64,000 nucleotides of DNA from NCBI RefSeq assembly GCF_018687455.1, contig NZ_CP061291.1, positions 310,001-374,000 on the forward strand, given 5' to 3'. This DNA is from Polynucleobacter sp. TSB-Sco08W16. Lineage in GTDB: Bacteria; Pseudomonadota; Gammaproteobacteria; Burkholderiales; Burkholderiaceae. Shown in pieces: positions 60,298-64,000 of this stretch. Made by a program: the position numbers and the translations under genes. The first letter of the stretch is position 1; each line of letters starts with the position of its first letter. The notes beneath the pieces were generated by a model. The model was not told where the DNA came from. It made no database searches and worked only from the letters and a program-made list of their open reading frames with translations.

Positions 60298-61424
60298 TAG
60301 CCACCGATATAAGACATTTCAACCTTCCGGTTGCCTGTCGAAAGATTGGCGGTATGAGAGCCCCGAATTTCAGAGTAATGATCATCACGTCCGGACCAGG
60401 TATTCATAATCCCATTAGCAATTTCCAAATCACTATTGCCCGAGCGAAGCAGGGTTTTGAAATCAAAACCTTCATTTGCAAAAAGGCAGAGATACATCTG
60501 ACCATCGGTTGAGATGCGAGCACGAGTACATTCATGGCAGAAAGTTTGTGTAACGCTAGAGATCACACCAATTTCACCGGATCCATCCGCATAGCGCCAG
60601 CGCTGAGCAACCTCTCCTGCGTAGTTTGGCTCCATTGACTCCAGTGGAAACACGGCATTGATTTGGGCAATCACTTCTTTGGAGGGAAGAACCTCAGACA
60701 TGTTCCAGCCGTTAGAGCTACCAACATCCATAAACTCAATAAAACGCAGAATGATGCCACTACCTTTAAAGTGCTTGGCCATGGAAACAATCTCGTGATC
60801 GTTCGTTCCTTTTTTAACAACCATATTCACTTTGATGTTCTCAAAGCCTGCCTCTTGAGCAGCAACGATGCCATCAAGGACATCGCTTACTGGAAAATCA
60901 ACATCGTTCATTTTCTTGAAGATTTCATCATTCAATCCATCAAGACTGACAGTGAGTCTATGTAAGCCAGCCGCTTTGAGTGCGCTGGCTTTCTTGCGCA
61001 GAATGCTGCCGTTGGTAGTTAGAGTTAGGTCTAAGGGCTGCCCTGTCGGAGTGCGCACTGCTGCCAGCATCTCGATGAGAACTTCTAAGTTTTTTCGCAA
61101 CAACGGTTCGCCACCGGTGAGACGAATTTTCTCAACACCTAGCGTGGAGAAGATAGTGGTGAGGCGAGTAATTTCCTCAAAGCTCAATAATTCTTTATGA
61201 GCAAGATAAGGATAGTCTTGATTGAATACTTCCTTGGGCATGCAATAGGTGCAGCGGAAATTGCAACGGTCCGTTACAGAGATGCGTAGATCTCGTAAAG
61301 AGCGACCTCGCTGATCTTGAGTGCGATCATGGGGCGCAAGCAGTTGCTTGTGAATAGACGGCGTAAGGCCTTTGCCTTCATCGATACGAATGGGAATCAC
61401 TTTGGGGATTGCTTTTTCAACCAT
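60297..61424 (-). CDS. moaA: GTP 3',8-cyclase MoaA
   Basis: Radical SAM enzyme of 375 residues that starts molybdopterin synthesis from GTP. The radical SAM cluster is CNFRCTYC (C-x3-C-x2-C) near residue 53, SAM block LTGGEPLLR, the second [4Fe-4S] site CHECTRARIS...CLF near residue 297, and a C-terminal Gly-Gly (SYIGG), which is required in this family. An extra N-terminal 40 residues precede the core. First gene of the operon. Confidence 0.94.
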   Translation of the reverse strand: MVEKAIPKVIPIRIDEGKGLTPSIHKQLLAPHDRTQDQRGRSLRDLRISVTDRCNFRCTYCMPKEVFNQDYPYLAHKELLSFEEITRLTTIFSTLGVEKIRLTGGEPLLRKNLEVLIEMLAAVRTPTGQPLDLTLTTNGSILRKKASALKAAGLHRLTVSLDGLNDEIFKKMNDVDFPVSDVLDGIVAAQEAGFENIKVNMVVKKGTNDHEIVSMAKHFKGSGIILRFIEFMDVGSSNGWNMSEVLPSKEVIAQINAVFPLESMEPNYAGEVAQRWRYADGSGEIGVISSVTQTFCHECTRARISTDGQMYLCLFANEGFDFKTLLRSGNSDLEIANGIMNTWSGRDDHYSEIRGSHTANLSTGNRKVEMSYIGG

Positions 61425-61515
61425 ATTTGCAATTATGGCTGTGAAACGGGGTTTCTGCCAAACCGCCCAATATCCTTTTGGGATAAAAGGCGGTCTGGAG
61501 AAAAAGCTGTAAGGC

Positions 61516-64000
61516 TTAAACCGTTTTTTCTTGGCCGCCGGTTTCTACTAACACCATTGGGCCTTCAGGTAGGGTTGCGGCTGGTTTGGGAGTTCTACCC
61601 AAGTTATGCGCAACAGGCTCAGCCTGAATTTGGGTTTGTGCTTCTGCATGTTTGGAAGCATCGGTTGCAACCCAAATCATTCCAGCAGATTGCACAACGC
61701 TATGCAATGGAGTTTCTTCAAGTGCTTGGAAGGCAACTTTAGGAAGTTCTGGTGCAGGTTTAGCAATGACTTCAACCTTAGCAGCAGCAACTACAGCGAC
61801 AGGCGCTGACGTTTGTGCTGCAGGAGTAGCAGTTTGTGCGGGACGATTTGACTGGCGTGGAGCGCGTGGCGCTCTTTCTTGCCTTTCCTGTTTCTCAGCA
61901 ACAGGTTTTGCATTGCCAAAACTATTCACAATGTTTTGAATCGGCATCGATGCAGATGCACCACCCATACCTACAGGAGGTCCAGCAAAGGGGCTAGCTG
62001 AAGAGGCGGCAGTAGCTACAGAAGTTGCATCACCGTTCTCAGTACGCTCACCACGTTCGTTTCTATTGCGACCACGACCACGACGATTGCGACCACGACC
62101 ACGACGCTCTTCGCCTTCCGCGCTTGGTGCTGCTTCGCTACCAGCAGACGCCTCAGTTGCCGGCGTTACAGGAGCAGGATTGGCTTGACGTTCAGGCTTT
62201 GGACCATTTTGGTTGCCTTGATTGCGATTGCCGTTACGGTTGTTACGGTTACCGTTGCGATTGTTGTTGCCTTCAGTAGTTGTACCTTCAACTGCATTAG
62301 CTACCGGACGCTCTGTACGTTCACCGTTACGTTCACCGCGGCGATTACGGCCACGATTGCGATCACCACCATTGCCATTGCGGCCTTGGTTACGACCACG
62401 GTTGTTGTTGGGCGCTGGCTTCTCTTCTACTGCTGGAGAAGATGAGAAGAGTTTCTTAATAAATCCAAAGAAACCACCGGAGCTTTCAGTCGCTACTTTT
62501 TCAGTGCGTGCAGGGCGTGGCTGGCTGACTGGCGCAGGCTGAGTAGGCGTAATGCCTTTCACTGCAGCTTCTGGGCGAACCCTCACATCAGCATCTTTTT
62601 TGCTTACAGTGGTGTCGGTTTCCAATTCACGCGCAGCCTCTTCAGCCATAACGTAGCTTGCTTTTTGATCATCCAAACGAGGATCGTCATGACGCAAACG
62701 CTCCAGCTTGTAATGTGGAGTTTCTAAATGCTTATTTGGAACCATCAAGACATTCACTTTGAAGCGAGTCTCAATCTTGATTACTTCAGCACGCTTTTCA
62801 TTCAAGAGGAATGCAGCCACTTCGACTGGAACCTGTGTATGAATCGCGGCTGTGTTCTCTTTCATTGCCTCTTCTTGAATAATGCGCAGAACTTGCAATG
62901 CAGAAGACTCGGTATCGCGAATGTGACCTGTGCCGTTACAGCGTGGGCAAGTCACATGGCTACCTTCAGATAAAGCAGGGCGTAAACGTTGGCGTGACAT
63001 TTCCATCAGGCCAAACTTGGAGATCTTGCCCATTTGAACGCGAGCACGGTCATGACGCAAAGCATCGCGCAAACGATTCTCAACATCTTTCTGAGCTTTG
63101 CTCGATTCCATATCAATGAAGTCGATCACGATTAAGCCACCCAAGTCACGTAAACGTGCTTGACGGGCGATTTCATCGGCAGCTTCTAAGTTAGTGCGGG
63201 TAGCAGTCTCTTCAATGTCAGAACCACGGGTAGCGCGAGCAGAGTTGACGTCCACAGAAACTAAAGCTTCAGTGTGGTCAATCACGATGGCGCCGCCAGA
63301 TGGCAATGGCACAGTACGTGAGTACGCGGTTTCAATTTGGTGCTCAATTTGGAAACGAGAGAACAAAGGCACATCATCTTGATAGCGCTTTACTCGTGGC
63401 AAATTATCTGGCATCACTACTGACATAAATGCAGCAGCTTGTTCATAGATGTCATCGGTATCGATGAGAATCTCGCCGATATCTGGTTGGAAGTAATCGC
63501 GGATTGCGCGGATCACTAAACTAGATTCGAGATAAATTAAGAGTGGAGCTGAATTACCTTTAGCAGCTTCGTCAATCGCTTTCCACAATTGCATGAGATA
63601 ACTTAAATCCCATTGCAATTCAGTAGCGTCACGACCAATACCAGCGGTGCGAGCAATGATGCTCATACCGTCAGGCACTTCTAATTGGGACATAGCTTCA
63701 CGCAGCTCTTGACGGTCTTCGCCCTCAATGCGGCGGGAAACGCCTCCTCCGCGTGGGTTATTTGGCATTAATACCAAATAACGGCCAGCCAGGGAGACGA
63801 AAGAGGTAAGGGCGGCGCCTTTTTGGCCACGCTCTTCTTTTTCTACCTGAACAATGATTTCTTGACCTTCGCGCAGGGCATCCTTAATGGAAGCGTTGCG
63901 AACATCGATACCTTCTTTGAAATAAGTTCTGGCAACTTCTTTGAATGGCAAGAAGCCATGACGCTCTTCACCGTAGTTAACAAAGCAAGCCTCTAGTGAA
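61516..64000 (-). CDS. rne: ribonuclease E, 3' part (5' end beyond the window)
   Basis: Essential endoribonuclease and degradosome scaffold. The frame is open to the right edge: upstream of the apparent TTG at 63951 it continues as SLEACFVNYGEERHGFLPFKE, the S1-adjacent start of RNase E, so the gene runs beyond 64000. The catalytic Asp residues are in VDVNSARATRG (about 63240-63265) and VIDFIDM (about 63115-63135), and the Zn-link CPRCNGTG is at about 62927-62955. The C-terminal half (below 62600) is disordered, Arg/Asn/Gly- then Ala/Pro-rich. Confidence 0.93.
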   Translation of the reverse strand, partial: SLEACFVNYGEERHGFLPFKEVARTYFKEGIDVRNASIKDALREGQEIIVQVEKEERGQKGAALTSFVSLAGRYLVLMPNNPRGGGVSRRIEGEDRQELREAMSQLEVPDGMSIIARTAGIGRDATELQWDLSYLMQLWKAIDEAAKGNSAPLLIYLESSLVIRAIRDYFQPDIGEILIDTDDIYEQAAAFMSVVMPDNLPRVKRYQDDVPLFSRFQIEHQIETAYSRTVPLPSGGAIVIDHTEALVSVDVNSARATRGSDIEETATRTNLEAADEIARQARLRDLGGLIVIDFIDMESSKAQKDVENRLRDALRHDRARVQMGKISKFGLMEMSRQRLRPALSEGSHVTCPRCNGTGHIRDTESSALQVLRIIQEEAMKENTAAIHTQVPVEVAAFLLNEKRAEVIKIETRFKVNVLMVPNKHLETPHYKLERLRHDDPRLDDQKASYVMAEEAARELETDTTVSKKDADVRVRPEAAVKGITPTQPAPVSQPRPARTEKVATESSGGFFGFIKKLFSSSPAVEEKPAPNNNRGRNQGRNGNGGDRNRGRNRRGERNGERTERPVANAVEGTTTEGNNNRNGNRNNRNGNRNQGNQNGPKPERQANPAPVTPATEASAGSEAAPSAEGEERRGRGRNRRGRGRNRNERGERTENGDATSVATAASSASPFAGPPVGMGGASASMPIQNIVNSFGNAKPVAEKQERQERAPRAPRQSNRPAQTATPAAQTSAPVAVVAAAKVEVIAKPAPELPKVAFQALEETPLHSVVQSAGMIWVATDASKHAEAQTQIQAEPVAHNLGRTPKPAATLPEGPMVLVETGGQEKTV
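62040..62410 (-). repeat. low-complexity Arg/Asn/Gly-coding repeats in rne
   Basis: Short imperfect repeats encode runs such as NRNGNRNNRNGNRNQGNQNG and two RGRGRNRRGR-like blocks. They form the basic, disordered RNA-binding part of the RNase E C-terminal region. On the plus strand the same repeats create long open frames that are not genes. Confidence 0.7.

Noticed and set aside
62025..62542. Plus-strand frames rich in Arg, Leu, Thr or Val
   Set aside because: They are reverse-strand images of the rne low-complexity repeats, without start signals or family features.
1..64000. CRISPR arrays, rRNA genes, complete insertion sequences, riboswitches
   Set aside because: No regularly spaced repeats, rRNA-like stretches, transposase genes or recognisable aptamer structures were found on reading both strands.

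Overview
The window looks like a piece of a small freshwater betaproteobacterial chromosome of the Burkholderiaceae, most like Polynucleobacter. The basis is the content: Bug-type tricarboxylate-transporter binding protein, CysI-DUF934-SUMT sulfur cluster, monomeric NADP isocitrate dehydrogenase, DarP/YjgA, DUF2889, DUF6352 and DUF6662 proteins, a LivM-LivG fusion, and short intergenic gaps with ATGA overlaps. Genus is inference from gene content; no rRNA or tRNA gene was seen.

Layout. 1-4040: a strongly AT-rich block of surface-glycan genes (end of an unknown gene, GT9, GT4 and GT2 glycosyltransferases, NAD-dependent epimerase) that ends at a degraded tyrosine-recombinase fragment on the minus strand (4056-4295) and then a WecA/MraY-type lipid-linked sugar-phosphate transferase. 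5.6-10.3 kb: cation/proton antiporter, CbiX chelatase, SUMT (cobA), DUF934 and CysI, i.e. siroheme and sulfite reduction, but without cysH/cysDN. 10.4-16.2 kb: a secreted serine hydrolase, a minus-strand group of Bug binding protein, PDC-lactonase-like hydrolase and two small membrane proteins, then pcaD and HdeD. 16.2-20.3 kb: TonB-dependent receptor, PQQ-type sugar dehydrogenase and di-heme cytochrome c. 20.3-25.3 kb: acyltransferase, DarP, a toxin-antitoxin pair with a visible operator, GMC oxidoreductase, EamA transporter. 25.4-30.3 kb: a complete branched-chain amino acid ABC transporter. 

30.4-34.1 kb holds what I judge the most interesting unit: two perfect 7-1-7 Fur-box palindromes upstream of a minus-strand operon encoding an outer-membrane DUF6662 protein, a flavinylated FMN-binding protein, ApbE without a signal peptide, a four-helix His-rich (cytochrome b-like) membrane protein, and possibly a TauE/SafE permease. 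This reads as an iron-controlled extracytoplasmic electron-transfer system.

34.1-45.9 kb: DUF3820 protein, secreted endonuclease, lytic transglycosylase, FKBP, DUF6352, MFS exporter, isocitrate dehydrogenase, stand-alone BLUF photoreceptor, MsrP, lipocalin, MBL hydrolase, outer-membrane protein. 46-54 kb: SDR, DUF2889, RsuA, PhhB, IorAB-type molybdenum hydroxylase, MsrQ (8 kb away from MsrP), SRAP protein, parvulin. 54-64 kb: folA-thyA, ferredoxin-NADP reductase and ferredoxin, 2-hydroxyacid dehydrogenase, moaA-mobA-moeA, and the 3' part of rne, which runs off the right edge. The moaA-mobA-moeA genes supply cofactor steps for the two molybdoenzymes (MsrP, IorB) in the same window.
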